NCBI GenBank assembly: GCA_030847615.1
Contig: JAUMIR010000001.1
Location: forward strand, 66,911,501 to 66,975,500
DNA: 64,000 nt
From: Gambelia wislizenii
Taxonomy: Eukaryota > Chordata > Lepidosauria > Squamata > Crotaphytidae
Reading direction: 5' to 3'
Shown here: one piece after another, positions 43,894 to 55,379 of the stretch
Layout: every line of letters starts with the position of its first letter
Numbering within the stretch: position 1 is the first letter of the stretch
Notes under the pieces: generated by a model
Database searches by the model: none
What the model was told of the DNA's origin: nothing
The model's input: only the letters and a program-made list of their open reading frames with translations
Program-made: the position numbers and the translations under genes

Positions 43894-44275
43894 AGGAGGA
43901 ATGGAGGGGCTCCCTTCCTCTCTTTTTTGCATGCAGGCCAGACCAGAAGGAAGGCCGACGCTCTCCCCCACCCACCCCCGCCATGCTTCCACATCCCCGA
44001 CCCGTCCGTCATCCAGCTCCCGGGATTTTTAAAATGAAGCGGGATTCCAGCAAGCGCTGCCAAGTGGCGCCGCGCATGCACGCTGGGCCTCCGCGCCGTT
44101 GCTCTTGGGAGCGCCGCTCTTTTCCCCCCGCCGGGAGCTGTGAGGGAGATTTGGGGAGCAGCAGCGGCCGAGGCGGTGCCCGTGCAAGGCGGGAGTGGCT
44201 GGGGGTAAGGGTGAGCAGCGTTGCCCTCTCCCTCTCCCGTCCTTAGGCTGTCTTTTTTGGATGGGGGGGGGAGAG

Positions 44276-44470
44276 CAGGGCCGGTTTAAGGAATTTTGGG
44301 CCCCCCTGCAATGCTTTATTTTGGGGGGGCCCATATGTTTATCTCAGGCCAATGTAACCTAACCTAAACTAGTCACAGTATAGGATATTCAGATTATTGC
44401 TAATAATGTTTTTGCAGGAGGAGGGTTACTACGGGGCCCCCATAAGGACAGGGCCCCTAAACCGGCCCTG
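44276..44470. mobile_element. hAT-type MITE, CAGGGCCGG ends
   Basis: Left end CAGGGCCGGTTTAAGG; right end, reverse-complemented, CAGGGCCGGTTTAGGG: 15 of 16 identical. CAGGG-type ends are typical of hAT transposons. Flanks are GGGGAGAG on the left and a G-run then GAGAG on the right, compatible with an 8-bp target duplication altered by G-run slippage. 195 bp, no coding. It inserted at the edge of the CpG island in intron 1. Confidence 0.8.
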
Positions 44471-45375
44471 GGGGGGGGAGAGGTGGGAGAGAGTGTTTGA
44501 GCTATAGATTTGTAGTAAGGGAGTGGGAGGGGGCGTCTTGGCCCCTGTTTCAAAAGGGCCCGCTTTTCGTGGGGGGGGGGTCGGGAGAGAGGGGTCTGTT
44601 CCCAGAGCCTGCTAAACTGGGAGAGGGGACTTGCCCCCTTTTGCAAATGGAAGCGCGTTGGGCAGAAAGGAGGCGGACATCTCTGGCGCTCCTTTTGGGG
44701 GACACCTCTGACACCTACGTGGCGAGCGGTGTCCCCTCAAAGTCGTGCAGGATGATTCATGCGCATAGGGAGCCACACTATTTGCACGCCTGCCCCGGGC
44801 ACAAAGAAGGAGCCTGTGCAAAATGTTCCCCCTCTCCTCCTCCTCGCTTTCCACTGGGCTTTCGCATGGGATTCAGCACTGTTGTTGTTTTTTAACAAAG
44901 TGTTAAGAAATCAACTTTGCCAGGGCTTGATAGTGCTTTTTGAGGGGTGTGGGGCTTTCAGGCAATTCTGAAAACATAGCTCCCCAGCCCAGGATAACTA
45001 GTGCCTTGGGCAAGGAGCACTTCTAACACACACACACACACACACACACAAACACGTTTTGCAGGGTTGGCAAATGGTGCTTGTGCTGTTTATAGTACTG
45101 TATCCGTAGGGCTTCTAATATTTGGTAATAGTACTTCAAAATAAAGCCCTTTTTAGCTGCTCTTTATCTAAATGACAACTGCCATCAAAGCTGGAAACTG
45201 AAAAGAATAAAGCTAATTAAGGGAAATCAGCTTCTGCTTGAAGTTTAGTATTCAAACAATCTGTAGATAGAAACTTTTTTGGGGGGCGGAATAATTTTGC
45301 AGGGGTGGGGAATGAAATTTGTTAACTTTTCTTTTGTTTGTTCTCTGTGTGTACATGTACTCTGTGTGTACATGC
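44471..45375. other. Intron sequence, (CA)n at 45026-45050
   Basis: GC-rich to about 44.9 kb, then ordinary composition. Nothing else recognised. Confidence 0.5.
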
Positions 45376-45582
45376 GTTCTGTTGACTTATGGTGACCTCA
45401 TGAATTTCTTAGGGTTTTCTTAGGCAAGGAATACTCAGAGGTGGTTTTGCCAGTTCCTTCCTCTGAAATATAGCCTATGGCATCAGGTAATTGTTGGTTT
45501 TCCATCCAAATACTAACCAAGGCTGACCCTGCTTAGCTTCCAGGATCAGACAGGTTCTGGTGCCTTTAGGGTATTTTTGTTC
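45376..45582 (-). mobile_element. 5S rRNA-derived SINE
   Basis: On the minus strand, CACCAGAACCTGTCTGATCC, TGGAAGCTAAGCAGGGTCAG and CTTGGTTAGTATTTGGATGG follow 5S rRNA's internal promoter region in order. They are followed by a body (ATAGGCTATATTTCAGAGGA, AACTGGCAAAACCACCTCTG) and a tail GTCACCATAAGTCAACAGAA. It is the most complete 5S-SINE in the window. Confidence 0.85.
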
Positions 45583-45684
45583 TATGTCACTGCAGATGGC
45601 ACAAGCAACAAACTGAGCCACCATTATTTTAATGCTGCCTTCATCTTGGTGCTCAGGGTGCATGCGTAGCTCAAACATTCTTAT

Positions 45685-45970
45685 GGAGATTTATCACACC
45701 ATGCTTTTATTTAACAGGCGATAATTGTGCTAGAAATGCAAACGGATATATACCTTGATTGAAGCACATTGTATCACGCACTGCTCCGAATAGCGTGATT
45801 ACAACTGTCCATGAACAACTGATACTGCTGCCACAACACCACACTGGCATCTTTGCTCCTCCTTCCTTATTGAAGTCATTCACAGGAGTTTGCTGTGAAT
45901 GAAAAGAAGCGCTCTAACAACCCATTGCCAGTGAGCGAAACACTGGAGGAACACTGTGCCATGTGATAAG
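45685..45970. mobile_element. Possible small TIR element
   Basis: Left GGAGATTTATCACACCATGC; right, reverse-complemented, CTTATCACATGGCAC. The shared TTATCACA core recalls the GGAGATTATCACATG group, but the right end is weaker and no interior match to copies A-D was seen. Confidence 0.35.
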
Positions 45971-46010
45971 AAAAAAACATTTGCAGAATTTAATAAATAT
46001 ATTAAATATA

Positions 46011-46238
46011 CAGTTGTCCCTCTGTATCCACGGATTTGGTATCCACGGATTTAAGTATTCACGACTTGAAAATATTCTTAAAAAAATAATAATCCAAAAA
46101 AGCAAACCTTGATTTTGCCATCTTATATAAGGGACACCATTTTGCTATGCCATTGCATATAATGGGACTTGCGTATTCACAGATTTGGTATCCAGGGAGT
46201 ACTGGAACCAAACCCCAGCAAATATGAAGGGACAACTG
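46011..46238 (-). mobile_element. Tigger-like MITE, copy B
   Basis: Ends CAGTTGTCCCTCTGTATC and (reverse complement) CAGTTGTCCCTTCATATT, flanked by TA on both sides. Inverted relative to copy A at 7034-7247 and very similar to it (AAAATATTCTTA, TTGATTTTGCCATCTTATAT). Confidence 0.85.
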
Positions 46239-48284
46239 TATTGCACTTTAATAGTGTGACAACGCCTTGTATGATAAACCTCAAGGACAACCCTGTACCA
46301 TTTTACAGATGGAGAAGTTGGGCAAGAGATCTCCACTGAATTAAACAAGAACTACAAGCAAAATAGCATTTAAACATTTTCTCAAAGAAAGAAATAAAGA
46401 AATACATGTAAATTCTACCAGTGTTTAGTTCACTCTTGTTTTCCCTAAAACTGGAGGCTATGTAGGTCACTTTAGTATGCATGTTTTTTTAAAAAAATGG
46501 AAATTGATCCTCCTCTCTTTGGGCTGGAATGAAGTTGACTTCATTTTTAATTTAACTTTTAATTTTTAAAACAATAGGTTTTCAGGGATCCTGTTTTGTT
46601 TTTCTTTCCCCACTCCCCCCATTTTCATTCCTGTGTCTGTCAAGAAGAATGGAGAAAGGGTGAGGGATTTAAAGTCTGGAGGGAAATTAGAAGAAGCACC
46701 CAGGAGCAGTGAGATGGGATGCATAATGTCTTTGTGGCATGAGAAACATTGTGTGTGCAGGTTTTTGCATCCCCATGGGTATTTTATATGCTCCCAGGCA
46801 AACTTTTACTTTTAATTAGCCTGACTGCTGCAGTCCAAGCAGAACTAGTGGAGAGTTTGTTTTCAAAGGCCTCTTCAGGCCCTTGTAAGATTGTCAATCT
46901 TCTTAACCCCTGGCTCCTTTTAATCCTTAGACCCTGGTACTTATTCCTTTCTCCCCCTTTCTCCCCCTGTTCATTGATTCATTCTTTCTTTCTAACCTCT
47001 AGATGTTTAGAAAAACACCCTGATGGTTTTTCAGATGGAAGGATAGGAAAGGGCAGTGTAGAAAAACCCATACAAAATAAGGCACTCTTTAAAGTGTGTG
47101 TGGTACACAATTACCTATTTCCTATTCAATCTGGAGAAGTTTTTGTTTGTTTCTGCAATTGTACAAGCTAAGTACTGTATATCCATCCTTCATACTCTTT
47201 TTTTTTTTGTGTGTCAACCATCTACTGAGGAAATAACAGATATTAATACAGAAATGTTTTTCTGTGACTGGTTCCAGCTATCAGGTATCAGTATGCTACA
47301 AACTTTCCATTTGCTGCATTTGTAAGTCCTTTCCATTCCCAAAGCAGGCAGCAGTCTGAGCTGTTTGTTTTAGATGGTGGAACAGGAGTTATTAATGGCT
47401 TTTGTCATGCTGTAACAAAGCCTTTACAGTTGCAAGAGCATTTAAATCCAGATTAGCGATCCCCCCCCCAGCCTTGAATTCTTCTTTTCTTTTATCCCAA
47501 ATGTTGGTCTTGAGCTGTAGCCCCCAGCTATATATAGTATGAGTATTTCATGTTCTGAATCTTTGTCTCTTGCGGTGCCTAATGTGGAAATGTTGGGAAT
47601 TCAAATGTTGCATCTCTGCCTGCTCCTTTCCCCCCTCTTTTCTTTTGAATATTAGAGCAGCAAGGAAGGAAGGCAGCAGGAGGGATACACATGCGTATGG
47701 GGGTTATAAATATATTTTACCAATCTAATTCTAGTGAGATTAAATCAGATTAAGCTAGATGACATACCCTTTTAAATAATAACCCATATGGACATTCATA
47801 AAAGGCCTCTACCATGGTTTATGGAGATGGATGGAATAAATAAAACGTGTTAAAAGGAAACATTTGGACTAGACTTAGATTAATTGGGAGTCGATGTGCT
47901 TCTATCTTGCCTGCTACTTGAAAAGGCTTGTTACACAAATTGGTGTTTGATATGATGACTGAGCAGTGTCTGAGTCCCAATAATCTTCCCTTCCTGTATT
48001 ATCTGACTCCATCCATTCTGCCCTGTTTACTGAAAAGCCACGCTTAAGCTGGCTGCAGTAAATCCTCCCCTCCCTGCATACACACACACAGATGTTAAAA
48101 GAAGCTGCGTAGCTGTTAAAAAGCGAAGTCTTGCTGGACCCCTGGTGATCCCCTTACCTTTTCTGACCATGTTCACATGTCCATCAAAAAGCTTCAATTC
48201 TAAAAGCCTGTCCAAAAAAAAAAAAAACACATTTTTTTTTTAATTGTCTGACAAAGGAAGAACAGAAAACAAGGGGCCATTCTA
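46239..48284. other. Intron sequence, nothing recognised
   Basis: No exon or complete repeat supported. The 140-codon frame at 46749-47171 has no recognisable domain. Confidence 0.45.
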
Positions 48285-48512
48285 GCCTCCCCAAAAATAG
48301 AGTTTCAGAGCCAATGGGCTCTTACCAATCTTGTGTACCCACCAACCATACCTACAAAGCTGGTGATACTGAAGAAAGCCTCTCTTTAGGATCTCAAGTT
48401 CCAGACAGGCTCATATGTGGTGGTGTGTTCTGTCAGATAGCCTGGACCTAAGTCAAATAGAGCTTTATAGGTCATGACCAACACTTTGAATTATGCTTAG
48501 AAGTAACCAGCA
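48285..48512 (-). mobile_element. Degraded L2-clade LINE fragment
   Basis: GAAGAAAGCCTCTCTTTAGG, CAGATAGCCTGGACCTAAGT, AGAGCTTTATAGGTCATGAC and CACTTTGAATTATGC occur in the order of the copy at 11425-12210. Confidence 0.6.
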
Positions 48513-48726
48513 ACCTATTTACTTTGTGTCATTTGGTGTTCCTCCCCAGGAAGCCATGTGGCTTGGGCTGGCCCTAGTGGTGGCTCTAACATGTACATCA
48601 GTCTCTAGAGAGAGGAGAGGAAAATTAGAAAATTGTGGACACCAGGCAGAAAATGTCCTGTACCCTTGTTTCTCTGCCATGACTTGGATAAGAATTCAGG
48701 AATGTCTTCAATGAGTGAAATTTGCT

Positions 48727-48912
48727 AGGGCTATAGCTCAGTAGTTGAGCATGCTTTGCATGTAGAACGTTTCAGGTTTGATCCCTGTTAACTTCAGGAA
48801 ATGCTGAGAAAGGCTTGTGTCTGGAACCCTGGAGAGCCACTGCTCATCTGTGTTAACAATACTGGGCTAGATTGACTTGAGCTGACTGTATAAGGCAGCT
48901 TCTTGTACTCTT
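48727..48912 (+). mobile_element. tRNA-Ala-like SINE
   Basis: Begins AGGGCTATAGCTCAGTAGTT with CTTTGCATG (a TGC anticodon region) and AGGTTTGATCCC (B box), resembling tRNA-Ala(TGC). It continues into a SINE body GAACCCTGGAGAGCCACTGC and tail GTATAAGGCAGCTTCTTGTA. The cloverleaf is degraded and has no proper 3' acceptor, so it is not a tRNA gene. Confidence 0.85.
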
Positions 48913-50095
48913 CCTGTCTCTTCCCAGGAAAGCAGTGGCAGCTTAGAACTTGGCGAGTATTGAGATAAAGATGGGGTGTGGATCTTGTCTATGCTACCTC
49001 AGATATTTATTGGATTTTTATAACCTGATAATGTCAAAATATGGTAGTGCTGGGTGGACAGATGAAAGAACAGATGGTTGCCAACCCAAATTCTTCCTTG
49101 TAGGGTTTGTACTCTTGTACATTAACGGTGTGAGAACAGTACTAAGATGAGGGGTGTTTCTCATGAATTTCTCCTTGCTGTATGCTTTTTGTTCATGTGA
49201 ATGTAACCAAAGCTTGTGACTCTTAGAAAGGGTTCATATAAAAGCCTCATAGATATCTGTTAAGATATATGTTGTTTTAAATAAAGCATTTAGTAAAAGA
49301 ATGTCACAACTCTGAATGAAAAATGAGTTGGAGGTGGATGGAAAGATGACGGAGATATTGAGAGAAGGGTATCATTGTCTTTTGTTGCAGAAATAGTTGG
49401 CTGCAGCTATATTTTCTCTCTCAATTATTTCAAAGTATTTATGTGCATGGAGAAAGAAGCAGGGATTTTCTTTTCTTTCCTATTACTGATTTTAAAGCCC
49501 ACCTTATGGAGTCCTAAATCTTTTGAGAGCAGGCTTTTTGAAGCTTTGTCTTGAGCTGTGGATTCTGGGCTGCTGCTTTGTTTACTCGAGAAACAGGATT
49601 TAACAAGCCTTGATAGGAGTGTTTTATTGCTAACATGGAGCACCTGACAGCCCAACTTTCTCTGCTCATGCTGAGGAAAAGGCTGTGAGCTGGCAGCCTT
49701 CCCTCCCACCCCCACCTCATCATTGTCTGCTGCTTGCAGAAAACAAATCAACACCTTCAAGGAACATTCCATCGTGGATGATGGAAGGTGAAGTGAGGAG
49801 CTTCTGAAGAGCTCATGGGCTGAACATCTGGTAAAATATCCATCCTGTGCAGTCAGATAGAAATCTTACTGGGGAAGTCTCCATTATTGGAGGCACAGTG
49901 AAAAGAAACAGTGCAAGCAGCAATTACTGTATTCTCTCCCTACCAAAAAAGAGAAATGAAATTACTATTTTTTTTTTTTAATCAGGCTGACTGGATGATT
50001 TCCCAGTTTCTAAGAGTATGGGCATAACTCCATGTTTCAGAAGCTGACAATAGCATTGTGGAATGATCTGACAGTATCTTATGTCATTTTCTTAC
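48913..50095. other. Intron sequence, nothing recognised
   Basis: No supported feature. Confidence 0.45.
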
Positions 50096-50271
50096 TATAC
50101 AGTTATAGTGCTACTATTCCTCCTTAGCTACCATGGTTCCATCTGGCATTTGCAATTTTGAGAGGGGTCTTTAGAATTCTCAGTCAGAGACCTGTAGTGC
50201 CTCACCAAACTACCAATCCTAGGATTCCTTAGAATGTTGCCATGCTGGTTAAAGTGGTATCATAGTGTTAT
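50096..50271. mobile_element. Foldback MITE, ACACTATAACTG-type (diverged)
   Basis: CAGTTATAGTGCTACTATTCC at the left opposes TAAAGTGGTATCATAGTGTTAT at the right. The middle has ATTCTCAGTCAGAGACCTG and CCAAACTACCAATCCTAGGA. Same family as 56691-56910, older. Confidence 0.65.
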
Positions 50272-50744
50272 ATTCTCAGTTAACAATATTGATGTGTTCC
50301 TGGGCGTTATTTCTACCAAAGGCAAAAATAACATGGAAGGAATAGAGACAGGTTCCTACACCACAAAAAAGAGGAGCACTTCAACGTATTTCTGCAAACT
50401 TTCTTATTCAAAACTAACACTATGCACATGTGAAATGAAATAACCAGACCAACTAAGTAGACAAAACACTTCTGGAGGACTCTTTAGGGCTGCTTTCAAA
50501 ATTCATCCAGGATGACTTTTTCATCAGCTTCCACTTTTCTTATGATTTGCATTTTAATGGTCAGACTTACAGATCTGTACTGTACTCTCCTTTTTTTTTT
50601 AACATGTTGGGAGTGGCCAAGGAATCAGGCTTATCTGGTCTTCCATTTTCTCTCTGTTTTACAGTCGGACTGGCTTAAGTACAGTCTTTCCCAGCTGAAG
50701 CTTTATTGAGTTGTTTACTTCAGCTGCAATCTAACATCACAAGT
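50272..50744. other. Intron sequence, nothing recognised
   Basis: No supported feature. Confidence 0.45.
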
Positions 50745-51687
50745 ATAGAATCATAGAATCATAGAATTGCAGAGTTGGAAGAGACCACGAGGGCCATCCA
50801 GTCCAACCCCCCTGCCACACAGGAAATCTTGATCAAAGCATCCCCGACAGATGGCCATCCAGCCTCTGTTTAAAGACCTCCAAGGAAGGAGACCCCACCA
50901 CGCTCCGAGGGAGTGTGTTCCACTGCCGAACAGCTCTTACTGTCAAAAAGTTCCTCCTCATGTTGAGGTGGAATCTCTGTTCCTGGAGCTTGCACCCATT
51001 GCTCCGTGTTCCAGTCTCTGGAGCAGCAGAAAACAAGCCTGCTCCATCCTCAGCGTGACATCCCTTCAAATACTTAAACAGGGCTATCATATCGGCTCTT
51101 AACCGTCTTTTTTCCAGGCTAAACATACCAAGCTCCCTAAGTCTCTCCTCATAAGGCATCGTTTCCAGACCTTTCACCATTTTAGTTGCCCTTCTCTGGA
51201 CACGCTCCAATTTGTCAATATCCTTTTTGAATTGTGGTGCCCAGAACTGGACACAGTATTCTAAGTGAGATCTGACCAAGGCAGAATAGAGTGGCACTAT
51301 TATTTCCCTTGATCTAGACACTATACTTCTATTGATACAGCCCAAAATCGCATTGGCCTTTTTAGCTGCCGCATCACACTGTTGGCTCATGTTCAACTTG
51401 TGGTCTACTAGGACTCCTAGATTCCTTTCGCACGTAGTCTCATTCAGCCAGGTCTCTCCCATCCTATATTTATGCATTTCATTTTTCCGCCCTAAATGCA
51501 GTACTTTACATTTCTCCGTATTGAATTTCATTTTGTTAGCTTTGGCCCAGCTCTCCAGTCTATCCAGGTCATTCTGAATTTTGATCCTGTCCTCTAGGGT
51601 ATTAGCTACTCCTCCTAATTTGGTGTCATCTGCAAATTTGATAAGTATGCCCCTAATTCCTTCATCCAAGTCATTGATAAAGATGTT
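50745..51687 (-). mobile_element. CR1 retrotransposon, 5'-truncated, reading frame intact
   Basis: The minus-strand frame is open for 278 codons (51669 to 50833). It runs from just before the reverse-transcriptase catalytic FADD (KFADDTKLGG) through NDLDRLESWAKANKMKFNTE, TTCERNLGVLVDHKLNMSQQ and [20 protein letters not shown] to EVFKQRLDGHLSGML. An 85-base 3' UTR follows, ending in three copies of ATTCTATG, the CR1 terminus. CR1 copies by target-primed reverse transcription and usually loses its 5' part, as here. The absence of stops over 278 codons suggests recent insertion. It is not autonomous because the endonuclease and most of the RT are missing. Confidence 0.95.
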
Positions 51688-52396
51688 TCTCCATGTGTTT
51701 CTCCATGTCCCTTTACCATGTACACAGTGCTAATGCTGCTTAAAAAAACAACAACTTTCAATTAAAAGGCAAATGAGGAAGAAAGGGGGAGCTGGCTTGT
51801 TGTTGAAAGACTTTATAAAAAGGAACGTCGCTGTTAGAGGAAGTTGTTGACTGAGTTATGCCTATAATTGTGTAGTGTGACAGGGTCCTTAGTGTCACAT
51901 GATTTCATGTAATGATGGGAAGAGATGTTAGGTTTCTTTTTAATTCAAAACAACTATGCCTTCAGCTTGGAGGTCCTCTACTCCACAACTGTATTTGTTT
52001 GTCAGTCTTTTTATTAGTTTCTCTCATGTATAAATAGCAGTTCAAACCCTGTTCAGGCCATGTCCTCGTGTATAAGCTGTGCATGCATGCAAGGAGGATC
52101 ATGGGGATGAACATGCTCAGTCTGTTCTTCCTCCTCAGCTTTCTTGTCACTTCCTGCACATGGAGACCATCTCTGGTGTTCTATAACAAACAAATCGGGA
52201 TGTTAACATGTATGGATTGAAGACAGTGACCCTCCATATGGAGAAGTTGACTGACAAGGGTGAGGGAGGTGAGAAATCTATCACACTCCTCTATACCCCC
52301 ACCCTCACATATAGAGCTTATATGCAAGGAGAATAGCTGAGTAGAGTTTATATGTGCGGACATTAGTAGGCAAGTAAACACATAACTGTATAAGGT
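51688..52396. other. Intron sequence, nothing recognised
   Basis: A TTTCTCCATGTG direct repeat lies right at the CR1 edge (51687-51710). Otherwise nothing. Confidence 0.45.
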
Positions 52397-52862
52397 ATTG
52401 GTTATTACCTTTAAAGCCCTAAATGGCTTAGGTCCAACTTATCTTTGGAACCGCCTCCTCCCATACAATCCTCCCCATGCACTCCGGTCCTCTGGGAGGA
52501 ATTTGCTTCAGCCACAAAAACCTAGGCTGTCTACAACCTCCCAGAGGGCGTTTTCGGTAATCGCCCCCAAATTCTGGAATGGCCTGCCGAACGAGATCCG
52601 TCAGATGACGAGCCTGAGTAGCTTTAAAAAAGCACTAAAGATGGATCTCTTTCGGTAGGCCTTTCCTGATTAGTTCCCGGCCTCAGGGGCTCCTGGCTCT
52701 TTTTAGTCTGCTGGCTATTTATTATTTATTATTTTAATGTGATTTTATATCAGTTGTTTTCATGTATTTGGTTTAATATCATTTTATGGGGGAGGGTGGG
52801 GGTGGGTGGTGTTTGAGGATTTTAAATTGTATTGGTATTTTAATTTTTGTAAGCCACCCCAG
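52397..52862 (+). mobile_element. L2-clade LINE 3' end
   Basis: Open frame (52398-52658) with FKALNGLGPTYLWNRLLPYN and QRAFSVIAPKFWNGLPNEIR, then SLSSFKKALKMDLFR, the C-terminus of L2-clade ORF2. The 3' UTR ends TTTTTGTAAGCCACCCCAG. It is the cleanest plus-strand copy here. Confidence 0.8.
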
Positions 52863-53006
52863 TTGTTCATCCCTATGTACTTCCAGCTCGAATATGCACT
52901 TCCAGATACAGAGCAGAATTAAAATGCATGCTCTGCAAATTACTTTCCTCTTTGTTCAGGGATGGGGAATGTGTGGCCTTTCTGTTGTTGCTGAACTTCA
53001 GTCTCT

Positions 53007-54054
53007 TTGGGGTCATTTACACAGCATAAATAAATAAATAAATAAATCCTCAACTAATTCGTCCAGAATCCTAATGGTTCCCCACCACGCATTTCAGGCC
53101 AATGTCACCATGTTCAGAAGGAGGGGGGTCAAAAAACTGTGAGATGTGTGATACAAGCTTTTGCTATTTTTCCCAACTTTTAAAAAAAGTTTTGTAAAGT
53201 TGCACACGATTGGCTGTGGGATCTACCAACAACCTTCCTGAAACATGGGCTCACAGCAGAACTGAGCTGTGATTGGTCAGACCTTGGAGGGGGCAGGATT
53301 GCAAGGGATGCCTTGCAATGCAGGATAAACCATTGTTTTTAGGAAAAACCAGGCAACCCCAGGACTCTCTCCATCCCCAATTGCTGGCTGTGGCAGCAGA
53401 GAGATGGGCCTCCATGACTGTCGGTCCCGGAGGGCCATCTCTCCACTGCTGTAGCCTGTACCACCCTGAGCCCACCCCGTCCCCAATCACCGGCTGCAGC
53501 GGGAGAGAGATGGGCCTCCTTGACTGTCATTCCTGAGGGCCATCTCTCCAGCCTTGAAGCCTGTACTGCCCTGTGCCCATCCTGTCCCCGATCGCCGGCT
53601 GCAGTGACAGAGAGATGGGCCTCTGCGACTGTCAGTCTCATAGGGCCATCTTTCTGCCACTGCTGCTGTACCACTCTGCACCCGGCCCATCCCCAATTGC
53701 TGGCTGTGGTGGTGGAGAGATGGGCCTCCGTGACTGTCAGTCCTGGAGGGTCATCTTCCTGCTGCTGTAGCCTGTACTGCCCTATGCCCATCCTGTCCCT
53801 GATTTCCAGCTGTGGCGGCAGGGAGATGGGTCTCCATGACTGTCAGTCCCAGAGGGCCATCCCTCCACCACTGCAGCCTGTACTGCCCTGTGCCCTGGAG
53901 GCCACGCACTCCCCCCTGCTGTGTGAACTGCAAAGACACTAACTTATCGCATCAACCAATTTCAGCCTAAATTGTGTAAACAAAGGGACACTGGAGTGAA
54001 AGGAAGGTAAGCTGGTATTTTCCACACTTAATTCTCACATGTAACCGACCCTTA
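53007..54054 (+). mobile_element. hAT-like nonautonomous element, copy 2, carrying a minisatellite
   Basis: Left end TTTGGGGTCATTTACACAGC; right end, reverse-complemented, TAAGGGTCGGTTACATGTGA. The first ~280 bases match the copy at 9089-10085 block by block (TAAATCCTCAA, TTCAGAAGGAGGGGGGTCAA, GAACTGAGCTGTGATTGG). The middle is replaced by five ~105-bp tandem units. A (TAAA)n run lies at 53027-53045. Confidence 0.6.
53380..53900. repeat. Minisatellite: five units of about 105 bp
   Basis: The anchor GAGATGGG[CT]CTCC occurs at 53401, 53507, 53612, 53717 and 53823, giving spacings of 106, 105, 105 and 106. Each unit also has GACTGTCNGTCCCGGAGGG-type and CTGTAGCCTGTACTGCC-type phrases, with variation between units. 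Open frames crossing it on both strands are repeat artefacts. Confidence 0.95.
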
Positions 54055-55379
54055 TGATCCCTTACCATGACTTCTTGCTAGTGCTGATGGGAGTTGAAGT
54101 CTGACAACATTTGGAAGGTTGCACATTTCCCACTTGTGGTTTAGTCTGTGCCTCTGATTGGTGTCCTTCTCATTGACACCCCCTTGTCTTGGGGAAGAGG
54201 CTTGCGTGCCCTAATGAAGTTTTGAGCTATGCTGGTGGTGGCATAATAGCCACCGGTAGGGTCTCCCATGCCAGACAGGTCAAAACCGAAGGGTCTGACA
54301 AAGAGCGTCAAAGGGCAGGATGGGCTCTCTAGCCTTATGGCAACCATCCTAGGAGAAGGAAAACTCTAATTCCAAACCCGGGCAGATGGTCAACCATCCA
54401 AGAGAAGGAAATGCTAATCAAACCTACAACCCGAGGACCTCATTGCTACCATCCATGCTTGCAAGGCCACAGCAGATGAACCTTTGGTTTAAAGGGTGAG
54501 GCCAGTTCTGTGTACGCTGCGCTCCACCAGAAAAATCCATTGCACAGGCTTGAGAGAGACTGATGTGCCTTTCATTTAGGTTACTTCCATCTTCATCTTA
54601 GTTGAAATATACTTTTTTTTTAACTTAGAGAAACTTCATGGCTAGGTTTTGGAATCTACTCAGTCAAATAAATAGACTGTTCCTTGTGGTAATAGATAAC
54701 TTTTATTTTTCCTGTGCTCCATCAGCCTTCCTTGTCTGTTTGATATTGGCTATGCATCTTCTGTGGATGCCATCCTTATCATACAGCAGGAAAAGCTCTA
54801 TGTGAGCTTTGGCACTGCATAAATGTATAATTTTCCCCAAGATCTTTCCCTTCTCTTTCTATCAGATTTTCATTTTCTGTGAATCAAACATGCCTAGCAT
54901 CAAAACATGGTCTTTAGCTTTTGTAGTATTCCTGTGAATTACATGTGCTGCCTGTTTGTTCTTTTACAGCCTAATCGTCTCTAACCTTTGCACAACCTGA
55001 ACCTAGCATTAGGTCAGTAGAAATTCACTTGAAACCAACCCCAAACAACCTGCAGAGCCATCTTAATATGCACTACTTGAAAACTGACATTATCCACCTG
55101 ACAGGTTGTTTGCAACTTACTGATAGAAGTCAAAATATTTCACCAGAGGTGTCATCAGAAACCACTATCTTATGCTAATTTCTGTGGGAACATGTAGACA
55201 GATGTTGAATAATTTGACATGAGAAACGTAGCTTAGAAAATTATCACCATGTCAGGGTTTTTGTCAGATTTTTGAGGAAATACATATTTCAGAGAACTTA
55301 AAAAGAGAGAGAGAGTGAGTGAGGGTGTGTTGACTTTGTGTGTGTGAAAGAGAAACTGAGAGGGGATACAAAAGTACAG
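54055..55379. other. Intron sequence with an unclassified repeat
   Basis: At 54066-54130 a GATGGGAGTTGAAGTCTGAC snippet recurs from elsewhere. From about 54131 to 54530 a segment with AGGGTCTCCCATGCCAGACA and TCAACCATCCAAGAGAAGGA looks like LINE-associated repeat sequence, not classified. The rest is unremarkable. Confidence 0.4.

Larger units (their letters stand above)
40046..44260 (+). promoter_or_regulatory. MDGA1: CpG island with MDGA1 promoter and 5' UTR
   Basis: The stretch is rich in CG dinucleotides (for example CGCGGCGGGTCGC, GCGCGCGTGG and GCGCCGCCGCGGCGCGCCACGCG near 40115-40215, and again 41.2-42.5 kb and 43.0-44.2 kb), unlike the AT-rich flanks. It contains GC-box-like GGGCGG sites, three G-quadruplex motifs, pyrimidine-rich tracts at about 41680-41730 that could act as initiators, and the first coding exon. 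No clear TATA box is present, which fits a dispersed CpG promoter. The transcription start was not located; 41.6-42.4 kb is the likely zone. The island continues into intron 1. Confidence 0.8.

Noticed and set aside
43683..44246. 187-codon plus-strand open frame and overlapping frames on both strands
   Set aside because: All frames are long here because the CpG island has few stop codons. The frames contain poly-A, poly-G or poly-P runs from (GGC)n and no domain.
46749..47171. 140-codon plus-strand open frame, considered as an alternative MDGA1 exon
   Set aside because: No Ig-domain residues or signal sequence of the family, and no suitable acceptor and donor pair identified.
48727..48800. 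tRNA-Ala gene
   Set aside because: A and B boxes are present, but the cloverleaf is degraded and the sequence continues into a SINE body and tail.
50833..51669. 278-codon open frame as a host gene
   Set aside because: It is the C-terminal reverse transcriptase of a CR1 element with the element's own 3' end, not a host protein.
53339..53942. 150- and 140-codon open frames with regular internal repeats
   Set aside because: They are the ~105-bp minisatellite read on either strand, a multiple-of-three unit that keeps the frame open. Not a repeat protein.
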